Positions 1 to 8,642 are shown, counted from the stretch's first letter. The stretch: 64,000 nt of DNA from Spirosoma validum (GCF_014699035.1 NZ_JACXAA010000003.1:124001-188000); one strand, 5' to 3'. Notes: generated from the sequence alone by a model not told the origin. Translations and numbers: made by a program.

Positions 1-7
1 CTTAAAA

Positions 8-904
8 ATGGATCGGCTTCCTATTGAGTTGCCAACCCCCAAAAATCCTTCTGCCAATGATGCTGCGGCTATTCAGGAACTACTGGGTGGAAAATTCGGT
101 GAGATGTCAACGCTGATGAATTACACCTTTCAGTCGTTCAACTTTCGGGGTCGCAAGAAAATTCGCCCGTTCTACGACGTGATCGCCAGTATCGCCGGTG
201 AAGAGTACGGTCATATCGAGGTAGTCTCCTACGCCATTAATCTATTATTGACGGGGGTAACTAAACGAGGGTTCGACCCGGTTGCTGCTCCATTAGCTGA
301 TGCCGTCAATGCCCGCAATACGTATCATTACATTGCCAGTGGCCAGGGTTCGCTGCCTGTCGATTCGATGGGTAATTTCTGGACGGGTCAGAACGTATTC
401 AGCAGTGGTAATCTGAAACTGGATTTGCTGCATAATTTCTTTCTGGAATGTGGCGCTCGGGGCAACAAGATGCGTGCCTATGAAATGGTGTCTGATCCAA
501 CCGCTCGCACGATGGTTGGGTATCTGCTGGTACGTGGCGGACTCCACATTGTGGCCTACGCCAAAGCGCTGGAGAAACTGACGGGTGTTGAGGTAACGAA
601 ACTGTTACCTATTCCGGACTTAAGCAATAACGCCTTTCCGGAAGCCCGCAAATTCATGGACCAGAAGCTTCATTTGTCGCTCTACACTTTTAGTGAGCAT
701 GATTATAAGCAGGCAGGTTTAATCTGGAATGGTCCTCATCCGGATGATGGTCAGGAATGCTACGTGGTAGAAGGCGGAATGCCAGGTTATCCGGTTCCCG
801 ATCTGGAAGAAGAACCCCAACTTAATGCGCCAGGCGCTGATGATTTCGACCCGCAGGTATTCGCTGATATGGCGAAGAAAATGGGGATCAAATACGAGTA
901 TTAG
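8..904 (+). CDS. Manganese (non-haem) catalase
   Basis: Cytoplasmic dimanganese catalase that disproportionates hydrogen peroxide to water and oxygen. The 298-residue length is normal for the family. The four-helix ferritin-like core carries the expected metal ligands: Glu32 (GEMSTLMNY), Glu66 and His69 (AGEEYGHIE), Glu147 (FFLECGARGN) and His180 (GGLHIVAY); these positions match the spacing known for the Lactobacillus enzyme. The acidic C-terminal tail (LEEEPQLNAPGADDFDPQ) is the usual inter-subunit arm. The ATG at 8 fits the family N-terminus, but only seven bases upstream are visible, so promoter and RBS are cut off. It converges with two small genes and an alcohol dehydrogenase on the other strand, and a strong hairpin separates them. 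Family call is firm; a stress role is inferred from the chemistry. Confidence 0.95.
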   Translation: MDRLPIELPTPKNPSANDAAAIQELLGGKFGEMSTLMNYTFQSFNFRGRKKIRPFYDVIASIAGEEYGHIEVVSYAINLLLTGVTKRGFDPVAAPLADAVNARNTYHYIASGQGSLPVDSMGNFWTGQNVFSSGNLKLDLLHNFFLECGARGNKMRAYEMVSDPTARTMVGYLLVRGGLHIVAYAKALEKLTGVEVTKLLPIPDLSNNAFPEARKFMDQKLHLSLYTFSEHDYKQAGLIWNGPHPDDGQECYVVEGGMPGYPVPDLEEEPQLNAPGADDFDPQVFADMAKKMGIKYEY

Positions 905-995
905 TAACGTAACGGATCAGCGGGCTTCCCTTTTCTGAATTCATCCATAATGATGATGGGATAAGTTGAGGAAGTAGTTATTACGTTATTAGGAT

Positions 996-1044
996 AAACA
1001 ATTGGGGGTGAGCTAACACAAGTTTAGCTTACCCCCAATTGTTT
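996..1044. terminator. Bidirectional terminator hairpin
   Basis: A 21-bp stem (996-1016 with 1024-1044, one G:U pair) around a 7-nt loop, with AAAC/GTTT ends giving a U-run on either strand. It lies between the convergent catalase gene (ends 904) and the small minus-strand gene (ends 1065), so it can stop transcription from both sides. Confidence 0.85.
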
Positions 1045-1064
1045 AGGCGACACTCCCGGATTTG

Positions 1065-1319
1065 TTACTTTTTATCCGTTTTATCATGCCCTTCCAGCTT
1101 GACCAGCTTATTATACAGGCCCAGCAACAGGAATGGAGCCGGCCATTGGCCTACAAATAAGCTCCGGTCACGGTCGCCTTTTGCCTGTAGGTATAAGGAA
1201 ACGCCTATAGCCCCCAAGGCTGCCCATAAAAATAAATCGGAGGGAAGTTTCGCGGTTTGTTCTTCAATGGCCGTGGCCACAGGTCCTTCTTTGTGTTCTG
1301 GATTATCTGACGGATTCAT
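1065..1319 (-). CDS. Small hypothetical membrane protein
   Basis: 84 residues, no function recognised. The N-terminal third is polar and acidic; a hydrophobic helix (about residues 30-46, LFLWAALGAIGVSLYLQ) is followed by a second apolar stretch near 58-68 (WPAPFLLLGLYNKL), and the C-terminus is lysine-rich. This suggests a small inner-membrane protein with one or two spans. It lies downstream of the minus-strand genes at 1375 and 1894 in one direction and may be the last gene of that operon; the terminator at 996-1044 follows its stop. Short acidic/hydrophobic proteins like this often accompany stress genes in Bacteroidota, but that is context only. Reading frame is supported by spacing and by the hydrophobic pattern. 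Confidence 0.65.
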   Translation of the reverse strand: MNPSDNPEHKEGPVATAIEEQTAKLPSDLFLWAALGAIGVSLYLQAKGDRDRSLFVGQWPAPFLLLGLYNKLVKLEGHDKTDKK

Positions 1320-1374
1320 AAAGTTGATTTGATTTTAAAATGAGTTATGCGTATTCACTAAAATGCTTGTTGAG

Positions 1375-1881
1375 CTACGTATCGCTTTCGCTTTTCTTGC
1401 TGGATAGGAGCGCGACGGCAGCTGAGGTAACCAGCACGCCAATCAGAATGGATTGTAATAGCCCTTTACGATTGTATTTCCAGGCCGCTTTCAATCCTTT
1501 TTCGGCAAAAATGTTCGGGATATGACCATGTTTAAGATCGTCCAGAATCCCTTCCACCATATTGACGCGGTCGGCGAGTAGTAAAGGTAACCAGTGGCCA
1601 TATTCTGACTCGCTGGATTTGAACGCAAATCGGCGGATCTGTCCACTCAGTCCGGTTGGCGGAGCAGACGTTCCGAAAACAGCACTCACCGTTGGTCGTT
1701 CAATAGACTTGAGTACTTCGATGTCAACGGGTTGCTGCGTGGGTCGCTCCCAGTTAGAATCACTTGGCTCTGGCGCTTTGGTGGCGCGCTCGATCCGGTG
1801 CCGGTAAGGATAGGTCGGATCGTTCTTCGGGTCCGCATCAATTCCCCAGCCTGGTATATGCGAATAATCGTTGTTTTCCAT
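1375..1881 (-). CDS. Hypothetical protein with C-terminal membrane anchor
   Basis: 168 residues, no family recognised. The N-terminus is polar and rich in Pro, Asp and aromatic residues (PGWGIDADPKNDPTYPYRHR); a central part contains LADRVNMVEGILDDLKHGHIPNIFAEKG; the C-terminus has one clear transmembrane helix (about 142-161, LLQSILIGVLVTSAAVALLSS) ending in a short charged tail. Topology is probably cytoplasmic domain plus tail anchor. It begins 12 bases after the end of the alcohol dehydrogenase gene, so the two are almost certainly co-transcribed, and 55 bases separate it from the small membrane protein downstream. No catalytic motif is visible. Likely a stress-operon accessory protein, by context only. 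Confidence 0.7.
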   Translation of the reverse strand: MENNDYSHIPGWGIDADPKNDPTYPYRHRIERATKAPEPSDSNWERPTQQPVDIEVLKSIERPTVSAVFGTSAPPTGLSGQIRRFAFKSSESEYGHWLPLLLADRVNMVEGILDDLKHGHIPNIFAEKGLKAAWKYNRKGLLQSILIGVLVTSAAVALLSSKKSESDT

Positions 1882-1893
1882 GTTCGTTTGTGG

Positions 1894-3048
1894 TTACCCT
1901 TTGGCAGAAGGCGGAATGAGAACGGTTTTGATGCAATTATCGAGTTTATTGGAAAACATGTAGTAGGCGTCCGCAATGTCTTCCAACGGCACCCGATGCG
2001 TTATCAGCGCTTTTGGATTTAAAACCCCATTCTGGACATGCTCAATAAGCCGGGGCAGGAGTCGTTTCACGGAAGTCTGATTGGCCCGAATCGTAATGCC
2101 TTTATTCACTACGTTGCCAATCGGAACCAGATTATCAGTTGGACCGTACACGCCCACGACGGAAACAATGCCTCCTTTTTTAACAGAGTTAATAGCCCAG
2201 TGAAGCGCCGTAGCCGATCCCGCCTGTAGCAAAAGTTTTCGTCCGGTAATGGTCTGCAGAGCGCTGCCGGAAGCTTCGGCTCCGACCGCGTCGATACAAA
2301 CATCCGCTCCCATCCAGTCGGTAATTTTCTTGATGAACACGACTGGATCATCCATCTCTTTGAAATTGTAAGCCTCGCAGGGAGCATAATTCCGAGCGAA
2401 TTCCAGACGGTACTCGACCTCATCAAGCACGATAACTCGTCCTGCACCAAACAGCCATGCGCATCGGGCTGCCATAATCCCTACAGGACCAGCGCCAAAT
2501 ACCACGACCGTATCGCCCGGCTGGATACCGCCCATTTCGGCCGCCTGATAGCCCGTAGGCACTACGTCGGTCAGTAAAACCGCATCGTCGGGGTCCATAC
2601 CCTCAGGAATAACCGTTGGTCCTACATTGGCATACGGTACACGGACGTATTCAGCCTGACCGCCATCGTAACCGCCCGCTGTGTGCGAGTATCCGAAAAT
2701 GCCGCCTACCGCTGAAGCCTGAGTATTCGATTCGTGGCAGTTTCCAAAAAGGCCCTGCTGACAAAATACACATTTGCCACAGGCCACGTTGAAGGGCACC
2801 AGTACGTTATCGCCTACCTTCACTTTTTCTACTTCGGACCCAATGACTTCGACCACGCCAATAAATTCATGGCCAAAGGTCATGCCTACCCGCGTGTCGG
2901 GCACATTGCCGTTATATAAGTGCAGGTCAGATCCGCAGATACAGGAGCGGGTAACCCGAACAATGGCATCTTCAGGATGCTTGATTTCCGGGTAGGGTTT
3001 ATGGTCGATTCGGACCCGACGTGGGCCCCGATAATTCATAGCTAGCAT
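1894..3048 (-). CDS. Zinc-dependent alcohol dehydrogenase (MDR superfamily)
   Basis: 384-residue medium-chain dehydrogenase/reductase. The GroES-like N-terminal domain has the catalytic zinc residues Cys38 (CGSD) and His60-Glu61 (GHEFIGVVE), and a four-cysteine structural zinc lobe (Cys90, 93, 96, 104). A Rossmann fold follows (VVVFGAGPVGIMAARCA near residue 190). The overall pattern is that of glutathione-independent formaldehyde dehydrogenase and related class III-like enzymes, but the substrate cannot be read from sequence. It is the first gene of a minus-strand set with the two small proteins at 1375 and 1065. The set converges on the manganese catalase, which suggests an aldehyde or oxidative stress island; that link is inference. 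Start is ATG at 3048; Met4 is an alternative. Confidence 0.92.
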   Translation of the reverse strand: MLAMNYRGPRRVRIDHKPYPEIKHPEDAIVRVTRSCICGSDLHLYNGNVPDTRVGMTFGHEFIGVVEVIGSEVEKVKVGDNVLVPFNVACGKCVFCQQGLFGNCHESNTQASAVGGIFGYSHTAGGYDGGQAEYVRVPYANVGPTVIPEGMDPDDAVLLTDVVPTGYQAAEMGGIQPGDTVVVFGAGPVGIMAARCAWLFGAGRVIVLDEVEYRLEFARNYAPCEAYNFKEMDDPVVFIKKITDWMGADVCIDAVGAEASGSALQTITGRKLLLQAGSATALHWAINSVKKGGIVSVVGVYGPTDNLVPIGNVVNKGITIRANQTSVKRLLPRLIEHVQNGVLNPKALITHRVPLEDIADAYYMFSNKLDNCIKTVLIPPSAKG

Positions 3049-3450
3049 ACGTGTCTTTTGATTTTGATTACGTACTGAAAAAAATACTGATCACTTATCA
3101 GATGTTACGATCGAATCATCACCAGTTTTGTGGTTCCGGTTTCGGCCAACATGTTTTGAAACGTAACGGGTGGAGTTAGCTTCACTTGACCCCGCTAAAG
3201 AGTCACTAGTTAAGAAACAGGGCAGGCCATGACTATATCGTTCGTTGGTCGAATTGAATCAGCGCCGTATCAGCTACGCTTGAGTTTAACTCGTCATACC
3301 CGCACAGTGGCATCAATATACTGATCGAAAGTAAGGCAACGGTACTAACGTAGCACATAGCGTGGTAATGGCTGGAGTCTGTTCCGAAGTAGATTGATGT
3401 TCAGGTAGTTTATTACAGACTGTGGACCAAACTGACTCTGTTTAAACGAT
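3049..3450. other. Intergenic region, no gene seen
   Basis: About 400 bases upstream of the alcohol dehydrogenase gene. No convincing reading frame, RNA gene or strong repeat was found. It should contain the dehydrogenase promoter at its left end. Confidence 0.5.
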
Positions 3451-3762
3451 TTACCCGAAAACAAGTACAGCTTCTACCTGGCTGACAGGAATTCGTATTG
3501 GCTCGCCACGCATAAAGCCTTTGCTGTAGCTACAGATCAGACATTCCAGATCATTTCGCAGAATGATCATGACAACTTCACCCGTACATACGCTTTTTTG
3601 TCCCACAGTATTTGTAATAGGCTGGCTACCATGTAGTGAGGTTACCTGAAATACAGGCTCCCTAAAAACTGAAAACCCCATTTGTTGCAGGCGCGTCTCC
3701 ACCCATTGACAGACGAGTTGGGCCTGCTCCGGATCAGTAGTGAATGGAACGAAGAAGTTCAT
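3451..3762 (-). CDS. Hypothetical protein, 103 residues
   Basis: No family recognised. The protein is compact and soluble-looking, with alternating hydrophobic residues (VCQWVETRLQQMGFSVFREPVFQVTS; EVVMIILRNDLECLICSYSKG) that suggest a small alpha/beta domain; no signal peptide or membrane segment is seen. Three cysteines are present (Cys19, and a pair near 86-89 in ECLIC) but not in a standard metal-binding spacing. It stands alone between two gaps of 300-400 bases. The ATG at 3762 is preceded by a purine-poor region, so the start is tentative. It may be lineage-restricted. Confidence 0.55.
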   Translation of the reverse strand: MNFFVPFTTDPEQAQLVCQWVETRLQQMGFSVFREPVFQVTSLHGSQPITNTVGQKSVCTGEVVMIILRNDLECLICSYSKGFMRGEPIRIPVSQVEAVLVFG

Positions 3763-4063
3763 AATCGGTGGATATTTTTGGAGTGCTGGATAAAATGAAC
3801 GTAATCAGGTGCTTATGTTCGGTAAGCTCATCCCTGCTACGTTGACGGATTGACCTATACTAGATAATCCCTATTTTTAACCGTTTAATGCCAGCCAGTC
3901 GCTTCCAGAGCCGAAGGAGAAGTGAGGAAAAGGCCCCACGCTTCGTTCGTTGATTTCTATGAACGAATGGACCATTCCCTCATAGGATGAGCCGTCAAAA
4001 AATCCTTTTACCTGTTTGGTACGTTAATCCTATTTATGCTAACCATTTTTACTATTTCGCTTC
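3763..4063. other. Intergenic region, divergent promoters expected
   Basis: 300 bases between the minus-strand hypothetical gene and the plus-strand mutase gene. No coding frame, RNA or strong repeat was seen. Confidence 0.45.
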
Positions 4064-5188
4064 ATGCAGTATGATTTTGCCATTGTTGGTGCCGGCTTTG
4101 CTGGTAGTGTATTAGCCGAACGCTTAGCCAGTCAGGCCGGAAAAACAGTCCTTCTCATTGACAAGCGGCCCCACATCGGTGGTAACGCCTATGATTGCCT
4201 CAACGAAGCAGGGATTCTAATTCACCAATACGGTCCCCATATCTTCCACACAAACTCGCCTGACGTATTCGCTTATCTATCGCAGTTTACCGAGTGGCGG
4301 CCTTACGAGCACCGCGTCCTGGCATCCGTCGATGGAAAATTGCTTCCCATTCCGATCAATCTGGATACCGTTAATAACCTATATGGCTATACGTTTACGT
4401 CTGAGGAACTGGCAGAGTACTTCAAAACCGTCGGTGAGTCTGTAGATGAGATTCGGACATCGGAGGACGTAGTGGTCAGCCAAGTGGGTCGCGATCTTTA
4501 CGAAAAATTCTTCCGGGGCTATACCCGCAAGCAGTGGGGCGTCGACCCGTCGGAGCTGGACAAAATGGTGACGTCCCGGATTCCAACCCGCACCAATCAG
4601 GATGATCGCTATTTTACGGACGAGTTTCAGTATATGCCGCTTCACGGATATACGAAAATGTTTGAGAAGATGGTGGATCATCCCAATATTCACCAGATGC
4701 TGGATACCGACTTCAATCAGGTGAAAGATCAATTATCCTTTACAGAGTTGATTTATACCGGACCGGTCGATGAATATTTTGATTTCTGTTACGGTAAACT
4801 ACCGTACCGGTCGCTCCGGTTTGATCACCAGACACTGGACGTAAACGATTATCAGCCCGTTTCAGTCGTTAATTATCCGAACGATCACGCCTATACGCGA
4901 ATCACGGAATACAAGAAATTAACCGGGCAGGAACATCCCAAAACCAGCCTGACATTTGAGTATCCGCAGGACGAAGGTGACCCGTATTATCCGGTTCCAC
5001 GGCCTGAAAACGCGGCTCTCTATCGGCAGTATAAACAACTGGCGGATGAGCAGGAAGGGGTTCACTTTGTAGGCCGACTGGGTACGTATCGGTATTACAA
5101 CATGGATCAGGTGGTTGCCCAAGCTCTGACTTTATACAAGAAGTTAGTCGGTGCGGAATCGCTTCAGGAAGTAGCGAAAAGTGAGTAA
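4064..5188 (+). CDS. glf: UDP-galactopyranose mutase
   Basis: Flavoenzyme that interconverts UDP-galactopyranose and UDP-galactofuranose, supplying galactofuranose for cell-surface glycans; cytoplasmic. At 374 residues it has the family length. The FAD-binding Rossmann motif is VGAGFAGSVLAERLA (about 8-22), followed by IDKRPHIGGNAYD, the conserved YGPHIFHTN, the FRGYTRKQWG segment (about 150-160) and the C-terminal FAD contact FVGRLGTYRYYNMDQ. ATG at 4064 directly precedes the Rossmann strand, as usual. It ends in its own terminator (5213-5250). Two genes further on the opposite strand are a glycosyltransferase and a glycosidase-like protein, so a galactofuranose-containing polymer is plausible, though inferred. 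Confidence 0.97.
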   Translation: MQYDFAIVGAGFAGSVLAERLASQAGKTVLLIDKRPHIGGNAYDCLNEAGILIHQYGPHIFHTNSPDVFAYLSQFTEWRPYEHRVLASVDGKLLPIPINLDTVNNLYGYTFTSEELAEYFKTVGESVDEIRTSEDVVVSQVGRDLYEKFFRGYTRKQWGVDPSELDKMVTSRIPTRTNQDDRYFTDEFQYMPLHGYTKMFEKMVDHPNIHQMLDTDFNQVKDQLSFTELIYTGPVDEYFDFCYGKLPYRSLRFDHQTLDVNDYQPVSVVNYPNDHAYTRITEYKKLTGQEHPKTSLTFEYPQDEGDPYYPVPRPENAALYRQYKQLADEQEGVHFVGRLGTYRYYNMDQVVAQALTLYKKLVGAESLQEVAKSE

Positions 5189-5212
5189 CTAATTGATACT
5201 AAAAAATGTTAG

Positions 5213-5250
5213 CAAGGCTGCGCCAATGGGTGCAGCCTTGTTTGCTTTTA
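5213..5250 (+). terminator. Rho-independent terminator of glf
   Basis: Nine-base perfect stem (5213-5221 with 5232-5240), extended by a wobble pair and two G:C pairs around an AATG loop, followed by TTTGCTTTT. It overlaps the first codons of the long open frame that begins at 5206, which shows that the DUF72 gene must start further downstream. Confidence 0.85.
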
Positions 5251-5265
5251 GTTAAAAAATCAGAC

Positions 5266-5997
5266 ATGGATCTTCACGTAGGCACCTGTGGCTTTACGGA
5301 TGCCAAGCCGGAGTATGCTCAGCTCTTCTCCTGCGTTGAGGTGCAGCAAACTTTTTACCAACCGCCCCGGCTGGCTACGCTTGAGCGATGGCGGAAGGAG
5401 GTGCCAGCCGATTTTGAATTTGCCCTTAAAGCCTGGCAACTAATCACGCATCCGGCCAAAAGCCCAACGTATAAGCGACTGAAACGGAAACTCTCAGAGC
5501 GGGAATACGCTGATGCCGGTTATTTCAGGCCAACCCCCATTGTTGAAGAAGCCTGGCAAGTTACGCTCGCCTGTGCGCAGGCGCTGAAGGCTAAAACCAT
5601 ATTGTTTCAGTGTCCAGCCAGTTTCACCCAGACGCCTGAACATATCGACAATCTGGTTCACTTTTTCTCCAGCATTGAGCGTAACGAACTGATTTGCTGT
5701 TGGGAACCCCGTGGTCCCTGGGACAAGCAAGTCATCAAAGACCTCTGTGAAGAGCTTAACCTATGGCACGTCGTTGATCCATTTTCCAATGCAACGATGA
5801 CGCCTGATCAATGCTATTTTCGCTTACATGGGCGAAGTGGCTGGCGCTACCAATATGAGTCGGCTGAGTTAACCGATTTAGTCGATCTATTGCCAACGGA
5901 TAAGCCTGCTTATGTGTTCTTTAACAATGTTCACATGCGACAGGATGCATTGGCTTTTAAGCGTATCCTTCAAACAACTATTGATGGCAGAGTCTGA
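5266..5997 (+). CDS. DUF72 family protein
   Basis: 243 residues from the ATG at 5266. The sequence starts MDLHVGTCGFTDAKPEYAQ, the typical DUF72 (YecE-like) opening, and shows the family TIM-barrel-like features: the EVQQTFYQPP segment, FEFALKAWQLITH, and FRLHGRSGWRYQY towards the end. The biochemical role of DUF72 is not established. A longer frame begins at 5206, but its first 20 codons lie in the glf terminator and encode an unrelated cysteine/leucine-rich stretch, so the later ATG is preferred. It ends 3 bases from the stop of the convergent glycosyltransferase gene. The RBS is weak. Confidence 0.9.
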   Translation: MDLHVGTCGFTDAKPEYAQLFSCVEVQQTFYQPPRLATLERWRKEVPADFEFALKAWQLITHPAKSPTYKRLKRKLSEREYADAGYFRPTPIVEEAWQVTLACAQALKAKTILFQCPASFTQTPEHIDNLVHFFSSIERNELICCWEPRGPWDKQVIKDLCEELNLWHVVDPFSNATMTPDQCYFRLHGRSGWRYQYESAELTDLVDLLPTDKPAYVFFNNVHMRQDALAFKRILQTTIDGRV

Positions 5998-6000
5998 GCG

Positions 6001-7272
6001 TCAGCTAACAGACTCTGATGTATAGGGTTTACTGATCGTTTCTGCTACGTATTGTTTTGAGCGCCCAGCGATGATACGTTGCATCTGTTGCCAGGTAGAC
6101 TCCCAGGACTGTTCCTGCAGGAATACATCCAGGTCTGTCCGATTGGCAGATTGAGTCGTTTGAATAAACTGATTCATTTCCTTGGCAATCTCATCCGCAG
6201 AGTTGGCAATAAATACCTGTTCCCAGCCGCCATAAGTACGTAGTACATCGCGTATTGGGGTCGACACAACAGGCAATCCTGCAGCCAGGTATTCGGGAGT
6301 TTTGGTTGGACTGATATACCGGGTGGCTTCGTTGATGGCAAACGGCATAAGGGCCGCATCCCAATTGCTGAAATAAGCAGGTAGCTCCGTATAGTTTTTC
6401 ATGCCCAGGTAATGCAGATTAGGCCCTTGTGGCAACGTTGCCGGGTCGATCTTCACAACTGGCCCCAACAGAATAAACTGCCAGTCGGGTAAACGTAACG
6501 ATAAGTCGCTCAGTAAATCCAGATCGATACGTTCGTCAAGAACACCACTGTAGCCGATACGTGGTCCGGCCAGGTTTCGCTGATCAGCCGGATCGGGTAA
6601 GGGTTGTCGCGCTTTGACAAAGTGATCATAATCGATGCAACTAGGAAAAGCATAAACACATTCGTGCCGGGAGCGTTTCGCTTCATACAGGCTATAGCCA
6701 CCTGTGAACACAATGTCCGCCTTTTTCAATAAACGTTGCTCCTGGTCAATCAGCTGAGGAGAAGCGCCCTTAAACGCCGATAACTCATCCATGCAATCAT
6801 AAATGGTAACTTTAGGCGTCAGATGGTCACTAAATGCCAGTGCCATGGGTGTATAATACCACAGCGCATAGTTCTGGATGTGTTGTTCAGCCAAAAGTTG
6901 GTCGACCAAGACTTGTTGCTGACGGATAGCCTCCTGACCACTCGTAGAATGGACTAGATGGGGGATAACCACTGAAAGCTGCTGACCGATTGACTTTATC
7001 TCCAGGTAAGACGTATCGCTCCATTTGGGCTCTTCAATATACCAAACCCGGCATTGACGAGCTGCCCGATTAAGCAGGTGCTGAGGCCGCTGGTAAACAA
7101 AGTCCCAACGCAAGTGGGAAAAGCAGATTAGATCATCGAACTCATTAGTAAATAGTAACTGGCCGTCTTTAGCCGCTTTTTTCAACTGAGGTGATGTTTC
7201 ATTGAACGGGAGTAAATCAGCAGGTACGACTTTACCTGGCAACATTGGAAATAGGTCTTGTCTATCAGCCAT
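6001..7272 (-). CDS. Glycosyltransferase, GT-B fold (TuaH-like)
   Basis: 423 residues. Early segments LICFSHLRWDFVYQRPQHLL (about 48-67) and IEEP are typical of TuaH-type and related glycosyltransferases. The C-terminal half carries the nucleotide-sugar domain: RIGYSGVLDERIDLDLL, FILLGPVVKI and the SPTKTPEYLAAGLPVVST motif (about 317-334). No signal peptide or membrane span is seen, so it is a soluble or peripheral cytoplasmic enzyme. Donor and acceptor are unknown. Its neighbours, UDP-galactopyranose mutase at 4064 and the family 1 glycosidase-like gene at 8687, point to assembly of an extracellular or capsular glycan. The ATG at 7272 is preceded by an uninformative 5' region. Confidence 0.88.
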   Translation of the reverse strand: MADRQDLFPMLPGKVVPADLLPFNETSPQLKKAAKDGQLLFTNEFDDLICFSHLRWDFVYQRPQHLLNRAARQCRVWYIEEPKWSDTSYLEIKSIGQQLSVVIPHLVHSTSGQEAIRQQQVLVDQLLAEQHIQNYALWYYTPMALAFSDHLTPKVTIYDCMDELSAFKGASPQLIDQEQRLLKKADIVFTGGYSLYEAKRSRHECVYAFPSCIDYDHFVKARQPLPDPADQRNLAGPRIGYSGVLDERIDLDLLSDLSLRLPDWQFILLGPVVKIDPATLPQGPNLHYLGMKNYTELPAYFSNWDAALMPFAINEATRYISPTKTPEYLAAGLPVVSTPIRDVLRTYGGWEQVFIANSADEIAKEMNQFIQTTQSANRTDLDVFLQEQSWESTWQQMQRIIAGRSKQYVAETISKPYTSESVS

Positions 7273-7436
7273 AATAATAAGCGTTGAATCTATTTACCAG
7301 TCGGTACTAAGGTTACAACAGAAGCGACTGGTTATATAGCCAACACGTTAATCAGGAAGAATAGCTCAGTCAACTAAACGGCAAGTGAGGAAACGGACCT
7401 TAAGTAAACGTACCAGAAGTAAAATTCATTCTGGTT

Positions 7437-7911
7437 AGAAGCGAAGCCCAAACACTGACCTTTTTAACCACGTATCTTTTGGCATAATTACTACGGCAGC
7501 CAGGAAATAAGCCTGCATCGTATTGTCGCCCGAAGCCGCTAACCAAATAATCGGGTTGCCCCAACTAAGAATGGTTGTTGAGGGCCTGCAAGCTTATACT
7601 ACTATCATCACTCTCGCGTCGAGCGTCAATAATTAAATCCGGCCTGGTTTTCGGATCTTTCTGAGGTAAAACTGATGCCAGGACCTTACCCGATCTGTTG
7701 TGATGCAGAATACAGGGTAAGTTTAAATTACAAAGGCACTTCTGCGCCAAAAGCAGGAATAAAATAGTACGGCGTATAAGTGTTCCAGAAGGGCTTCGAC
7801 ACCTGGAAAAAATAGCACTGTATCCTGTGGTGAAAACCGAGCGAAAATAGGCTCTACTAATTGACAATAATCGACTGAGTGATCAACAACATAAATTAGT
7901 TGCTTATTCAT
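7437..7911 (-). pseudogene. Decayed response-regulator receiver domain
   Basis: Reading the minus strand in three frames gives pieces of one receiver domain in the right order. The first is a start with MNKQLIYVVDHSVDYCQLVEP and FFPGVEALLEHL (7911 to about 7770). The next, in another frame, is RPDLIIDARRESDDSSISLQALNNHS ending in a stop (7565). The last, in a third frame, is NPIIWLAASGDNTMQAYFLA with MPKDTWLKRSV, ending near 7437. The acidic pocket is altered (VVDHS), and the phosphoacceptor strand has lost a residue. At least two frameshifts and an internal stop are needed, so no functional product is expected. An intact single-domain regulator lies just upstream at 8220, and this is probably a dead paralogue. 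Confidence 0.7.
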
Positions 7912-7964
7912 TGATAGTGATTATTGGTCCGTGAATTAATCCGTAAAGAACTTATGAGCTTAAT

Positions 7965-8009
7965 CTTTGACAAAGTTTAGAACCGCTCCGGCGGCCCGGT
8001 TTGTCAAAG
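7965..8009. repeat. 10-bp inverted repeat CTTTGACAAA
   Basis: CTTTGACAAA at 7965-7974 is mirrored by TTTGTCAAAG at 8000-8009, with a GC-rich 25-base interval that has a smaller AACCG/CGGTT pairing of its own. It lies between the response regulator (ends 8220) and the decayed regulator (starts 7911), so it could be a terminator without a long U-tract, or an operator. The 7912-8219 gap holds nothing else I can support. Confidence 0.45.
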
Positions 8010-8219
8010 GTGATCGTTGGATAGTTTGGTAGACTTTACAAACTTATTCACGGGTCAATAACAGAATCGGATATGTTGGTAATTAACATACCGGTGAAGC
8101 GCTCTGCGAATCAGTAGTCGCTAGCCTGGAAATTGACACTATCACGGGCTGGGGAACACGCTTTCGGGTAAGGATGCGTAAGCATACGAACTCTTAACTC
8201 TTCATCTGGTAAAGCCTCC

Positions 8220-8642
8220 TTAGAAGTTATTGGGCGATGCACATCGCTTCCAGTATTCCATAATAACCGAAATGGTTTTCTCCAGCTCATCCAGGGTGTT
8301 TTGTTTAATAAAAAAGCCCTGGACTGATAAGCTGTAGGCATCGATAACCATTTGCTGATTTACAGCCGTAGAGAAAAACAAATAGGGAATACATTTAACC
8401 TGGAGTTGTGCATCAATATGAATTTTGTGTCTTAAGGCAAATCCATCCAGTTTAGGCATATTGATATCGGACAGGATCAGAAACGGCATTTCATCTGTTT
8501 TATCTAAGAAATCAAGCGCTTTCTCACTGTCAAGGAAGTATATGATTTTATTCGAATAGGCTAGTTTCTGAAAAACCAGATTTAACATAAACTGATCATC
8601 CGTATCATCTTCAATTATAATTACAGGTCCATTTTTATTCAT
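8220..8642 (-). CDS. Single-domain response regulator
   Basis: 140 residues forming one receiver domain with no output domain. The acidic pocket is EDDTDD (11-16), the phosphoacceptor is Asp59 (LSDINMPKLDG), the switch Ser/Thr sits in FFSTAVNQ, and the conserved Lys is in GFFIKQNTL. This type passes phosphate within phosphorelays or acts by protein contact, often downstream of hybrid kinases that are encoded elsewhere in Bacteroidota. No kinase lies beside it here. It is transcribed away from the glycosidase-like gene at 8687 (same strand, 44-base gap), so the two may be co-transcribed. The decayed copy downstream suggests an old duplication. Confidence 0.93.
   Translation of the reverse strand: MNKNGPVIIIEDDTDDQFMLNLVFQKLAYSNKIIYFLDSEKALDFLDKTDEMPFLILSDINMPKLDGFALRHKIHIDAQLQVKCIPYLFFSTAVNQQMVIDAYSLSVQGFFIKQNTLDELEKTISVIMEYWKRCASPNNF

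Noticed and set aside
1732..2022. Plus-strand 96-codon frame
   Set aside because: Lies over the ends of two well-supported minus-strand genes.
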